This document shows, in pieces, positions 41,694 through 49,179 of a stretch of 64,000 bases of DNA. The DNA is from Parabacteroides sp. PFB2-10 (GTDB lineage: Bacteria > Bacteroidota > Bacteroidia > Bacteroidales > Tannerellaceae): the NCBI RefSeq assembly GCF_029893085.1, contig NZ_JARXWI010000007.1, positions 124,001 to 188,000 of the forward strand. The letters run 5' to 3'. The notes beneath the pieces were generated by a model. The model ran no database searches, was not told where the DNA came from, and saw nothing but the letters and a program-made list of their open reading frames with translations. Position 1 is the first letter of the stretch, and each line of letters opens with the position of its first letter. The position numbers and the translations under genes were made by a program.

Positions 41694-43784
41694 ATGACCC
41701 CAAACGAGCCCTTAAACAGTGAAAAAATGCCTGAATATTACAATGATGTTATTTTGGCGAATACGATCGCTTTACGCAAAGCGTTGTCGTCTGTACTGAC
41801 CTTATTACAATCAAACCACGCGGATTCGATTCACAATTCCCTGTCGATCATAAAAGACTTTTTCTCAGTCGACCGGGTTTTTATCGGTTTCTTTACGGGT
41901 GAGGCAAAATTAATGAGTTTTATTCAGGAGGTACATACCGAAGAGACCGGAAAAATGCCGGAGATGTTTTACAATCGTTTATCGAAAAATGAGCTTCCCT
42001 GGTGGCTGGAAAAGATAAAAGAAGACCGACCTATCTGTGTATATGACTCGTCGGTATTGCCTGCGGAAGCGGAAGCGGAACGAAAACTGATGGAAGAGCT
42101 GCATATCGGATCGCAATTGGCCATTCCCACCTACTATGATAAAAACATCAATGGCTTTGTTGGCATGGACTGTGTAAACAGGAAACGGGAATGGAGTGAT
42201 CTGGATATCGAAAACCTGCGCCTCTTCTCCGGTTTGTTCTCTTTTGTTATCGAACAGATCCGTTCGAAGGAAGAGCTCCGGAAATCCTCTTTTGAAGCGC
42301 TTAAGAGTGAAGCCAAATTTCAACTTATTTTCGAGAAGATGCCGATGGGTATCGAGGTGTACGACAAAGAGGGATTGCTACTCGATATCAACCCGGCCGA
42401 TATGGATATATTCGGAATCACGAAGGAAAAGGCACTGGGCACAAATATGTTCGAAAACCCCAATATCCCGCAGGAGGCTAAAGAGAAGGCACGCCGGGGC
42501 GAAGAGGCCGATATGACCATGATCTATCGTTTCGATGTGGCACAGGAGAAAGGTTTTTATCAGTGGGAAGAAAAGCGAACCACGAAATACATCAATGCGA
42601 AATGTACCCCGCTCAAAGATGGTGAAGGCGAATTGCAGGGCTACCTGTTTCTGGTAACCGACGTTACGGAAAATCACCTGAAGAACGAACAGATACAGTC
42701 GAACCTGGCAAAACTACAGATTGCAGTCGATACAGGCAACGCTTTCCTCTGGGAGTTTGATCTGGAAAGCGGAAGCCTGCGTGTGGATTTCGGAATAGAT
42801 GACAACCCCGACTATTTAGAACAGATCGACGCTTTTAACAATAGCGAAGGCGGCTTGAAGAATCCGTTTATAGATTCCATCCACCCCGACGACTACGAGA
42901 AGGTCGCCATCGATGGTTTCCAACGCCTGATAGAGGGCGAGATCGACAGCTTTACCACCATCTTCCGGCGCATACATAAAGGGGAGATATTATGGTATAA
43001 TTGCAATATCCGAACCTATAAATACAATGCGGAAGGCAAACCGGCACGCATTGTTTGCTATATGGTGAATGTGACCGAACAGCAGGAAAAAGAGATGGAA
43101 TTATTGCAGGTCAAAGAGGCCGACCGATTGAAAGCAGCCTTCCTGGCCAATATGAGCCACGAAATACGCACGCCCTTGAATGCTATTGTCGGTTTTTCGA
43201 ATATCCTGGGCGAGATGTACGACAACCCGGAAACAGGCGAATTGGTACAGCATATCAATAAAAACAACGAGGTGTTGCTGCAACTGGTAAGCGATTTGCT
43301 GGATTTCTCCTACTTAGAGACCAAAGAACTGCCGTATACGAAGCAGGTGTTCGACCTGAAAGAGCTGTGCAAAGATATTTATAAGGAGAAGTCACACGTT
43401 ATACCTTCGGATGTAGAACTGATCTTTCCTTCGGACGCTCCTCCTCTATTGATTCATTCCGACCGGGGACATGTCAAACAGGTTATTTACAACCTATTGA
43501 ACAACGCCTTCAAATTCACAGAAAAAGGAAGCGTCCGTATGCAATACGAGGTGACCGGCGATAACAGATTGCGCTTTGAAGTGGTCGATACCGGCATCGG
43601 CATTGCGGAAGAACATATTGAAAAAGTATTCCACAACTTCTATAAAGTAGATAATTTTGAGCAGGGAGTTGGCTTGGGGTTGAGCATCAGTAAAAACATT
43701 ATGGAAGACTTAGGCGGCTCCATCGGAATCGAATCACAAGAGAAGAAAGGATCTGTTGCCTGGTTTACTCTTCCATTAAGCTAA
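41694..43784 (+). CDS. Soluble GAF-PAS-PAS sensor histidine kinase
   Basis: This 696-residue protein has no membrane segment. Order of domains: an N-terminal GAF domain (about 25-190), a PAS domain (about 210-330, FQLIFEKMPMGIEVYDKEG), a second PAS-type domain (about 335-450, with FRRIHKGEILWYN), and a HisKA domain with FLANMSHEIRTPLNAIVGF (phospho-acceptor His489). A HATPase domain follows (NLLNNAFKFTEKGSV, DTGIGIAEEHIEKVF, GVGLGLSISKNIMEDLGG). It lacks a receiver domain and no response regulator with a receiver is adjacent. The next gene, 44 bp downstream, is a TPR-AraC regulator, so the pair may form one signalling unit. Confidence 0.9.
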   Translation: MTPNEPLNSEKMPEYYNDVILANTIALRKALSSVLTLLQSNHADSIHNSLSIIKDFFSVDRVFIGFFTGEAKLMSFIQEVHTEETGKMPEMFYNRLSKNELPWWLEKIKEDRPICVYDSSVLPAEAEAERKLMEELHIGSQLAIPTYYDKNINGFVGMDCVNRKREWSDLDIENLRLFSGLFSFVIEQIRSKEELRKSSFEALKSEAKFQLIFEKMPMGIEVYDKEGLLLDINPADMDIFGITKEKALGTNMFENPNIPQEAKEKARRGEEADMTMIYRFDVAQEKGFYQWEEKRTTKYINAKCTPLKDGEGELQGYLFLVTDVTENHLKNEQIQSNLAKLQIAVDTGNAFLWEFDLESGSLRVDFGIDDNPDYLEQIDAFNNSEGGLKNPFIDSIHPDDYEKVAIDGFQRLIEGEIDSFTTIFRRIHKGEILWYNCNIRTYKYNAEGKPARIVCYMVNVTEQQEKEMELLQVKEADRLKAAFLANMSHEIRTPLNAIVGFSNILGEMYDNPETGELVQHINKNNEVLLQLVSDLLDFSYLETKELPYTKQVFDLKELCKDIYKEKSHVIPSDVELIFPSDAPPLLIHSDRGHVKQVIYNLLNNAFKFTEKGSVRMQYEVTGDNRLRFEVVDTGIGIAEEHIEKVFHNFYKVDNFEQGVGLGLSISKNIMEDLGGSIGIESQEKKGSVAWFTLPLS

Positions 43785-43828
43785 CTCTTTCTCCACGGAT
43801 CATTCATGAAAACAGACTAATTCAAATA

Positions 43829-45463
43829 ATGAACACATCTAACAAACTTACACTTCTTATGACGCTATTTGCCCTCTTATTGGCGTCAAAAGCCTCTGCG
43901 CAAAACAACACCTCGCGACAAGACTCCCTGCGGATCGACAGCATAGCCGTAAACGCTCACAAGACGGGGCTTGCTTTTTATAAATCGGGGGTTTACTACC
44001 AGGCACTCGACAACTACCTGTTGGCACTCTCCCTGCAAAAAGATTTAAACAACACCGGCGCCATGTTCAGGCTCTACGAGGATATCTGCAACGCCTATTT
44101 CTATATAAACGACTATCTGATGATGAAGCAATATGCTTCGGAAGCGGTTGAGTATGCGCAAGAGACGAATATGATTATGCCGGAGGCCGGCTTCTCTCTC
44201 CATGTAGCCGACGCCAGCAAAAATGCAAAAGACAGCCTGGCCGCTGAAACAGCCTATGCCCATGCCTACACCCTCTTTCAACAGATAGGCGACACCATGC
44301 AGATGGCTACGGTTTTCAACAACAAAGCCAGCCTCTACGGCATCGATTCACCAAAGAAACTGGCCTCTTTCCAGGCGGCAGCCCACCTGTTAGAAGTACC
44401 ACCTGTCGACAAGAAAAAGCAGGAACGTCTGTATCACATCTATGCAAATATAGGCGACTGGTATGAAAACCAGGGAGACTACCAAGAGGCAAATCGCTAT
44501 TTTCAAAAGTCCATCGAGATGGCACAAGCTACCGGCAATCCGCGAATAGAGATCTTCCTGTATAGCCACCTGGCTGAGAACTACCTGAAACGAGGAGACC
44601 TCAACCGGGCAAAGCAATTGTCTCTGCAAACGGTCGCATTGATCGACAAACACATTGGGCCGAACCATACGTTTGATGTTGCATTGAAGGTTTTGGGCAA
44701 GGTCTATGAGGCTGAGGGGAACTACCGGGCGGCATACAATTCATTGCAGAAATGGAGCGCGGTCAACGACTCATTGCAAAAGCGCAATCGGCAGACGGAG
44801 ATAAACAAAATAGAACAACGCTATAAATACGAAAGCTACCGGCAAGACAAATTAAACGAGCAAAACCTCGAATTGGAACGCAAAAAGGCCTCCATCACGA
44901 ACCTGCGCATCACCCTTGTCGGATTGATCACAGCCTGCATTTTACTGATCATCATCGGTACGCTGATATACCTCTATTCGCGCAAGCTCAAAATGAAGAA
45001 CCGCGAACTCTACCTGCAAATAAAGAATCAGGATTTCCTCGTCTCCAAGGTAGAAGAAAAGGAACTGACTATCCTGGCATCGCAGCCCGATACTGAAAGT
45101 TCTAAAAGCGCTAAACTCTATCTTTCCCTGAAAGAGTTGATGGAAAGCGAACAGCTTTTCAAACAGACGGATATCAACCGCAAAAAGATCGCCACCCTCT
45201 TGGGCACCAACGAGAAATACCTCTATGATGCTGTGAGGGAGAATACCGATTGTTCTTTTAATGAATATATCAACCGGCTCCGAATCAGGTATGCCCGCCA
45301 GTTATTGACAAGCGAAGAGAACCTGACAATCGACGAAATAGCCTTCCTCTCGGGTTTCGGTTCTAAAGTCACCTTCTACCGCAACTTCCGGGAGCACTAC
45401 AAGCTCTCACCCTCCGAATACCGGCGTTTAGCTATCGAGGAAATAGTAGAGAAAACGAATTAA
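43829..45463 (+). CDS. TPR-repeat transmembrane protein with C-terminal AraC-type DNA-binding domain
   Basis: This 544-residue protein has a signal peptide (TLFALLLASKASAQ), a periplasmic array of about six TPR-like helical repeats (about 40-340, for example IYANIGDWYENQGDYQEANR), one membrane helix (LVGLITACILLIIIGTLIYL, about 370-390) and a cytoplasmic AraC helix-turn-helix domain (about 440-540, LTIDEIAFLSGFGSKVTFYR, REHYKLSPSEYRR). Topology suggests that a periplasmic ligand or partner bound by the TPRs controls DNA binding across the membrane. No receiver or kinase domain is present, unlike the large hybrid two-component systems of PULs. It follows the histidine kinase by 44 bp and ends in a terminator (45511-45541). 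Confidence 0.88.
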   Translation: MNTSNKLTLLMTLFALLLASKASAQNNTSRQDSLRIDSIAVNAHKTGLAFYKSGVYYQALDNYLLALSLQKDLNNTGAMFRLYEDICNAYFYINDYLMMKQYASEAVEYAQETNMIMPEAGFSLHVADASKNAKDSLAAETAYAHAYTLFQQIGDTMQMATVFNNKASLYGIDSPKKLASFQAAAHLLEVPPVDKKKQERLYHIYANIGDWYENQGDYQEANRYFQKSIEMAQATGNPRIEIFLYSHLAENYLKRGDLNRAKQLSLQTVALIDKHIGPNHTFDVALKVLGKVYEAEGNYRAAYNSLQKWSAVNDSLQKRNRQTEINKIEQRYKYESYRQDKLNEQNLELERKKASITNLRITLVGLITACILLIIIGTLIYLYSRKLKMKNRELYLQIKNQDFLVSKVEEKELTILASQPDTESSKSAKLYLSLKELMESEQLFKQTDINRKKIATLLGTNEKYLYDAVRENTDCSFNEYINRLRIRYARQLLTSEENLTIDEIAFLSGFGSKVTFYRNFREHYKLSPSEYRRLAIEEIVEKTN

Positions 45464-45510
45464 CGGATGAATTGAGCTACGGATTACGCAGTCAAAATTA
45501 TATCTTTCCA

Positions 45511-45541
45511 AAAGGGATCACTTGAATGATCCCTTTTTTTT
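45511..45541 (+). terminator. Intrinsic terminator after the AraC-type regulator gene
   Basis: AAAGGGATCA-CTTGAA-TGATCCCTTT stem (10 bp, 6-nt loop) followed by a run of T, placed 2 bp before the metK -7 box. Confidence 0.85.
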
Positions 45542-45542
45542 G

Positions 45543-45550
45543 TATCTTTG
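45543..45550 (+). promoter_or_regulatory. -7 box of metK
   Basis: TATCTTTG on the plus strand; transcription would start near 45556, giving a 5' leader of about 137 nt before metK. Confidence 0.65.
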
Positions 45551-45556
45551 CGCTCA

Positions 45557-45665
45557 GAATTGACGTGGATAGATTTGTATTGCTTGCAACCACAGGAAAA
45601 AATGCTAAAACAAGCCCCTCACTGTTTCTGCCGTTCGGCAATCGTTTCCCTCCTTTGGTCAATTC
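45557..45665 (+). promoter_or_regulatory. Structured metK leader, SAM-II riboswitch-like pseudoknot
   Basis: The core at 45565-45615 fits an H-type pseudoknot. P1 is GTGG (45565-45568) with CCAC (45590-45593), the loop reads ATAGATTTGTATTGCTTGCA, and P2 pairs GCTTG (45582-45586) with CAAGC (45611-45615) after AAAAAATGCTAAAA. GATTT, GTATTGC and GCTAAA are the same words, in the same order, as in the SAM-II aptamer I remember from a marine metX leader. An outer stem GAATTGAC (45557-45564)/GTCAATTC (45658-45665) and a TGCC/GGCA hairpin (45629-45640) enclose or follow it. It lies upstream of the SAM synthetase gene, the expected target. P1 is short at 4 bp. Confidence 0.55.
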
Positions 45666-45692
45666 ATTACTAAACTAATAATTTATAGAGTA

Positions 45693-46979
45693 ATGAGTTA
45701 TTTATTTACCTCCGAATCGGTGTCTGAAGGACACCCCGATAAAGTAGCCGATCAGATATCGGATGCTTTGCTTGATGAGTTCCTGGCATATGACGAGAAC
45801 TCGAAAGTAGCTTGCGAAACACTTGTAACGACCGGACAGGTTGTAGTGGCAGGAGAAGTAAAATCAAGCGCATATGTGGATGTGCAAGATGTAGTACGTT
45901 CGGTAATCGAACAAATTGGTTACACCAAAAGTGAGTACCAGTTTGAAGCTAAGTCATGCGGTGTATTGTCGGCCATTCACGAACAAAGCGGTGACATCAA
46001 CCGGGGTGTCGAGCGCGAAGATCCAATGGATCAGGGTGCGGGCGACCAGGGAATGATGTTTGGATACGCAACTGTTGAAACGGAAAACTATATGCCTCTG
46101 GCATTAGACCTCTCACACAGCCTATTGAAAGAGCTGGCTGATATCCGTAAGAAAACACCGGAACTGATGCCCTATCTGCGTCCCGACGCCAAGGCACAGG
46201 TGACAATCGAGTACAGCGACAACGGCACGCCGCTTCGCATCGATACCATCGTGGTGTCTACGCAGCATGATGAGTTTGTGGAAGCCCTCGATATGTCGCA
46301 GGAAGAGGCCGACAAAGCGATGCAACAGCAGATCGAAGAAGATGTGAAAGCCATTCTCGTACCGCGTGTAAAGGCATTATATCCGGAACATGTACAGGCG
46401 TTGTTCAACGATTCAATCAAGTATTATGTGAACCCGACCGGCAAGTTTGTGATCGGTGGCCCGCATGGTGATACCGGACTGACCGGCCGTAAGATCATTG
46501 TCGACACCTATGGCGGAAAAGCCTCTCACGGCGGCGGCGCTTTCTCGGGCAAAGACCCTTCGAAGGTCGACCGTTCGGCTGCTTATGCTGCCCGTCACAT
46601 TGCCAAGAATATGGTGGCCGCCGGTGTGGCCGATGAGATGCTGGTACAGGTATCTTATGCTATTGGCGTAGCGCAGCCGATGAATATCTTTGTCAACACC
46701 TACGGACGTGCGAAGGTGAATATGACCGACGGCGAGATCGCCTCGTTGATTCAGGAGATATTCGATATGCGCCCGAAAGCCATCGAAGAACGCCTGCAAC
46801 TGCGCAATCCGATCTACTTAGAAACAGCCGCCTACGGGCATATGGGACGCCAACCGGTAACCAGAACGAAGGTATTCACCTCCCGTTATCTACCGGAACC
46901 CATTATCCGCCGCGTGGAACTCTTTACCTGGGAGAAATTAGACTATGTGGATGCAATCCGCAAAGCGCTGAGTCTGTAG
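45693..46979 (+). CDS. metK: S-adenosylmethionine synthetase
   Basis: This 428-residue enzyme makes SAM from methionine and ATP. It has [20 protein letters not shown] (about 9-28), the ATP-binding [12 protein letters not shown] (about 114-125), [19 protein letters not shown] and the P-loop-like [20 protein letters not shown]. Compared with Escherichia coli MetK (384 residues) it is longer, as is common in Bacteroidales, mainly through inserted segments around residues 150-210. It is preceded by a SAM-II-like leader that would close the feedback loop, and is followed by a bidirectional terminator (47006-47044). Confidence 0.97.
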   Translation: MSYLFTSESVSEGHPDKVADQISDALLDEFLAYDENSKVACETLVTTGQVVVAGEVKSSAYVDVQDVVRSVIEQIGYTKSEYQFEAKSCGVLSAIHEQSGDINRGVEREDPMDQGAGDQGMMFGYATVETENYMPLALDLSHSLLKELADIRKKTPELMPYLRPDAKAQVTIEYSDNGTPLRIDTIVVSTQHDEFVEALDMSQEEADKAMQQQIEEDVKAILVPRVKALYPEHVQALFNDSIKYYVNPTGKFVIGGPHGDTGLTGRKIIVDTYGGKASHGGGAFSGKDPSKVDRSAAYAARHIAKNMVAAGVADEMLVQVSYAIGVAQPMNIFVNTYGRAKVNMTDGEIASLIQEIFDMRPKAIEERLQLRNPIYLETAAYGHMGRQPVTRTKVFTSRYLPEPIIRRVELFTWEKLDYVDAIRKALSL

Positions 46980-47005
46980 TTAAAATGATATTTTGAAAAT
47001 CATAA

Positions 47006-47044
47006 AAAAGGCTGCCTCAAATCATATATTGAGGCAGCCTTTTA
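47006..47044. terminator. Bidirectional terminator between metK and the SIMPL gene
   Basis: AAAAGGCTGCCTCAA and TTGAGGCAGCCTTTT form a 15-bp perfect stem with an 8-nt loop, T/A runs on both sides. Confidence 0.88.
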
Positions 47045-47071
47045 TGTATAAGTTATCAGATAACCGGTCGA

Positions 47072-47782
47072 TCAGTCATTCAGATAATAGTCGATAGTAG
47101 TGACTACCCGTATGTTTTTGATGTAAGGGGTATTGGCATCGCGGTCGCTGATCGAGAACTGCCCCTGCGAAGCCGACCGTATCTTACCTAATTTACTATC
47201 CGAGTCTTCCGCAAATTTTTGCGCCGTTGCCCGCGCGTTCTTCGTCGCCTCCTCTATCATACCCGGTTTGACCTCATTCAGTTTTGTGAAAAGGAACTGG
47301 GTCGTATAGCGATAATCACCTCCGCTAATAGCGATCCCCTCCTTCAACAGATCACTTTGAGAGGTCATCAACTTGCGCACCAAGTCAACTTTGGAAGAGG
47401 TAACAGTCAATACCGAAGTCACATTATAGCGATAGGGTACCTGATTGTTGCCATACCTTTCTGCCTGCATATCGATAATTTCCGGAGCAGCAACTGTGAT
47501 CTCACCCTCCTCGATACCGTTTGCCTTCAGGAAGCTGATAATCGTATTGTTTTTCTTCTCCATATTATTATACAATACAGAGAGGTTATCGCCTATCTCC
47601 TTATAAGTCAAAGGCCAGATAACCCTGTCGGCCGGCACCTCCTTTTCAGCAAGTCCCTTCACAGACACAACCCGTTCTTTCTGAATAAAGCCTTTAATAC
47701 CAGACTTCAACGAGAGGCCCAAGGCGATAATACCAATAGCCACAAACAATCCTGCCACTAAATTTCCATACGATTTTTCCAT
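47072..47782 (-). CDS. SIMPL-domain (DUF541) protein
   Basis: This 236-residue protein has an N-terminal membrane anchor or uncleaved signal (LVAGLFVAIGIIALGLSLKS), then a SIMPL/DUF541 domain. This shows VVSVKGLAEKEVPADRVIWP, LSVLYNNMEKKNNTIISFLK and EGEITVAAPEIIDMQAERYG, and ends in KLGKIRSASQGQFSISDRDA and NIRVVTTIDYYLND. SIMPL proteins form ring or multimeric periplasmic assemblies of unclear role, with links to oxidative stress in Brucella and Escherichia coli. It has a -7 box at 47830-47837 and lies 135 bp from the hairpin end of repeat copy E. Confidence 0.88.
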   Translation of the reverse strand: MEKSYGNLVAGLFVAIGIIALGLSLKSGIKGFIQKERVVSVKGLAEKEVPADRVIWPLTYKEIGDNLSVLYNNMEKKNNTIISFLKANGIEEGEITVAAPEIIDMQAERYGNNQVPYRYNVTSVLTVTSSKVDLVRKLMTSQSDLLKEGIAISGGDYRYTTQFLFTKLNEVKPGMIEEATKNARATAQKFAEDSDSKLGKIRSASQGQFSISDRDANTPYIKNIRVVTTIDYYLND

Positions 47783-47829
47783 TGCTTTCTATTTTTGGTG
47801 TTCTACTTCTTTCTCTATATACTACCAGA

Positions 47830-47837
47830 CAAACATA
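47830..47837 (-). promoter_or_regulatory. -7 box of the SIMPL gene
   Basis: TATGTTTG on the minus strand, 48 bp before the start codon and 80 bp from the hairpin end of repeat copy E, the same spacing as at copy D. Confidence 0.5.
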
Positions 47838-47916
47838 CACAAAAAACCAATACCGCCTGTTGCTCCTATGGACAATGTTCATTTTCGCACTACACATTCC
47901 GAAATGTTAAAATGGC

Positions 47917-48046
47917 GATTGTAAGCAAAACGACCATTTTACTTACAAATCCATACGTTAAAAAGTGTTTCTCCCGGGAGTTTGCAAAAATACTCCCGCC
48001 TTTTTGCGCGCAAAGTCCCGCCGAAATTACAAATCGTAAATTGGGG
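47917..48046 (-). repeat. Dispersed intergenic element, copy E
   Basis: On the minus strand: CCCCAATTTACG, GGCGGGACTTTGCGCGCAAA and GGCGGGAGTATTTTTGC half units, palindrome CTCCCGGGAG (47971-47980), AAACACTTTTTAACGTATGG, and a hairpin GTAAGTAAAAT with GTTTTGCTTAC (ends 47921-47945). It is nearly the same as copy A over 100 bp. It occupies most of the 313-bp gap between ribD and the SIMPL gene. Confidence 0.85.
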
Positions 48047-48095
48047 ATTCTGACGAAAACGGATGATTTAACATTCGTTAAGAAACCAAACAAGA

Positions 48096-49154
48096 CTACT
48101 TTTTAATATACCGGCAGATTGTGTTTGTTTCTATTGACTGAAGCGCTTGTTGATAATAAGGGGAGGAGGAAGAGGTGATGAGCGGCGCTTTCACTCCCGT
48201 GCCCAGGCAAAACGGAGCGGTTTCGATGCGTGCCTCGTCCCATAAACCTGCTTCCAGGAAGGAGGTCAACAGTTGGCTTCCGCCTTCTACCAACAGGCTG
48301 TGTAAGCGGCGCTCATACAGGGTGTATAATAGTTGAGGAAGCAGGGGGAGAGTCCAATCAAGCAGGACAAACTCGGTGTTTTTCATAGCGGCAGCCGTTC
48401 GAGCCGTAAAGACGATGGTCGGCACCGAATCGTCGAATAGATGATAATGGGATGGAATATTCAAATGACGGTCGATCACAACCCGTACCGGAGCACGCCC
48501 TGTCCAGTGGCGCAAGGTAAGCGAAGGGTTATCCAACAGGGCGGTGCGCGTTCCAACTAAGATGGCATCGACCTCCGCACGCAGCTGATGCACCAACCTC
48601 CGCGTGGACGGCAGCGAGAAAACAGTGGCCGGCACGCTATAATCTTCCCGGCTTCGATCCAGAAAACCATCGGCACTCTGCGCCCATTTCAAATAGATAT
48701 AGGGACGTTTCTTCTCTTGGAAAGTGATAAAAGTATGGTTGAGTGCGCGGGATTCGTTCTCCAACACACCTGTTTTTACCTCAACACCGGCCTTCAATAA
48801 CATACGGACTCCCCTACCCGACACCTCCGGATAGGGATCCAGGCAGCCGATCACCACACGGGGTATACGCTTCTGGATGATCAACTCGGCACAAGGCGGG
48901 GTTCGCCCATAGTGGGAACATGGCTCCAGATTCACATAAAGGGTCGACTCCTGCAACAAGGACTGGTCGCGCACCGAGCCAATGGCATTGACCTCCGCAT
49001 GCGCCTCTCCTACCCGACGGTGATATCCCTCGCCGATAATCCGGTTGTTATGCACCACAACAGCCCCTACCATCGGATTGGGTGAGGTGAATCCTTTTCC
49101 TTTTTGTGCCAGTTCCAGGCAACGCCTCATGTAGAGAGAGTGGTTTTCTTCCAT
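48096..49154 (-). CDS. ribD: Bifunctional riboflavin deaminase/reductase
   Basis: This 352-residue enzyme carries out two steps of riboflavin synthesis. The N-terminal deaminase domain has the zinc motif HAEVNAIGSVRD and PCSHYGRTPPCAELI (about 49-90), with TSPNPMVGAVVVHNNRIIGE before it. The C-terminal reductase domain (about 145-352) has KWAQSADGFLDRSR, DAILVGTRTALLDNPSLTLR and LVEGGSQLLTSFLEAGLWDE. Length is normal. It is the third gene of a minus-strand run rdgB-porZ-ribD with 1-bp and 25-bp gaps; other rib genes are not in the window. Confidence 0.94.
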   Translation of the reverse strand: MEENHSLYMRRCLELAQKGKGFTSPNPMVGAVVVHNNRIIGEGYHRRVGEAHAEVNAIGSVRDQSLLQESTLYVNLEPCSHYGRTPPCAELIIQKRIPRVVIGCLDPYPEVSGRGVRMLLKAGVEVKTGVLENESRALNHTFITFQEKKRPYIYLKWAQSADGFLDRSREDYSVPATVFSLPSTRRLVHQLRAEVDAILVGTRTALLDNPSLTLRHWTGRAPVRVVIDRHLNIPSHYHLFDDSVPTIVFTARTAAAMKNTEFVLLDWTLPLLPQLLYTLYERRLHSLLVEGGSQLLTSFLEAGLWDEARIETAPFCLGTGVKAPLITSSSSPYYQQALQSIETNTICRYIKK

Positions 49155-49179
49155 TAGATTTTTCTTGAAGAGGATGTTC

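Noticed and set aside
45565-45615. SAM-I riboswitch before metK
   Set aside because: The four-way junction and kink-turn words of SAM-I are absent; only the SAM-II-like pseudoknot fits.
9066-48046. The five repeats as a CRISPR array or insertion sequences
   Set aside because: The copies are dispersed singly, have no regular spacers, no cas genes and no transposase frame.
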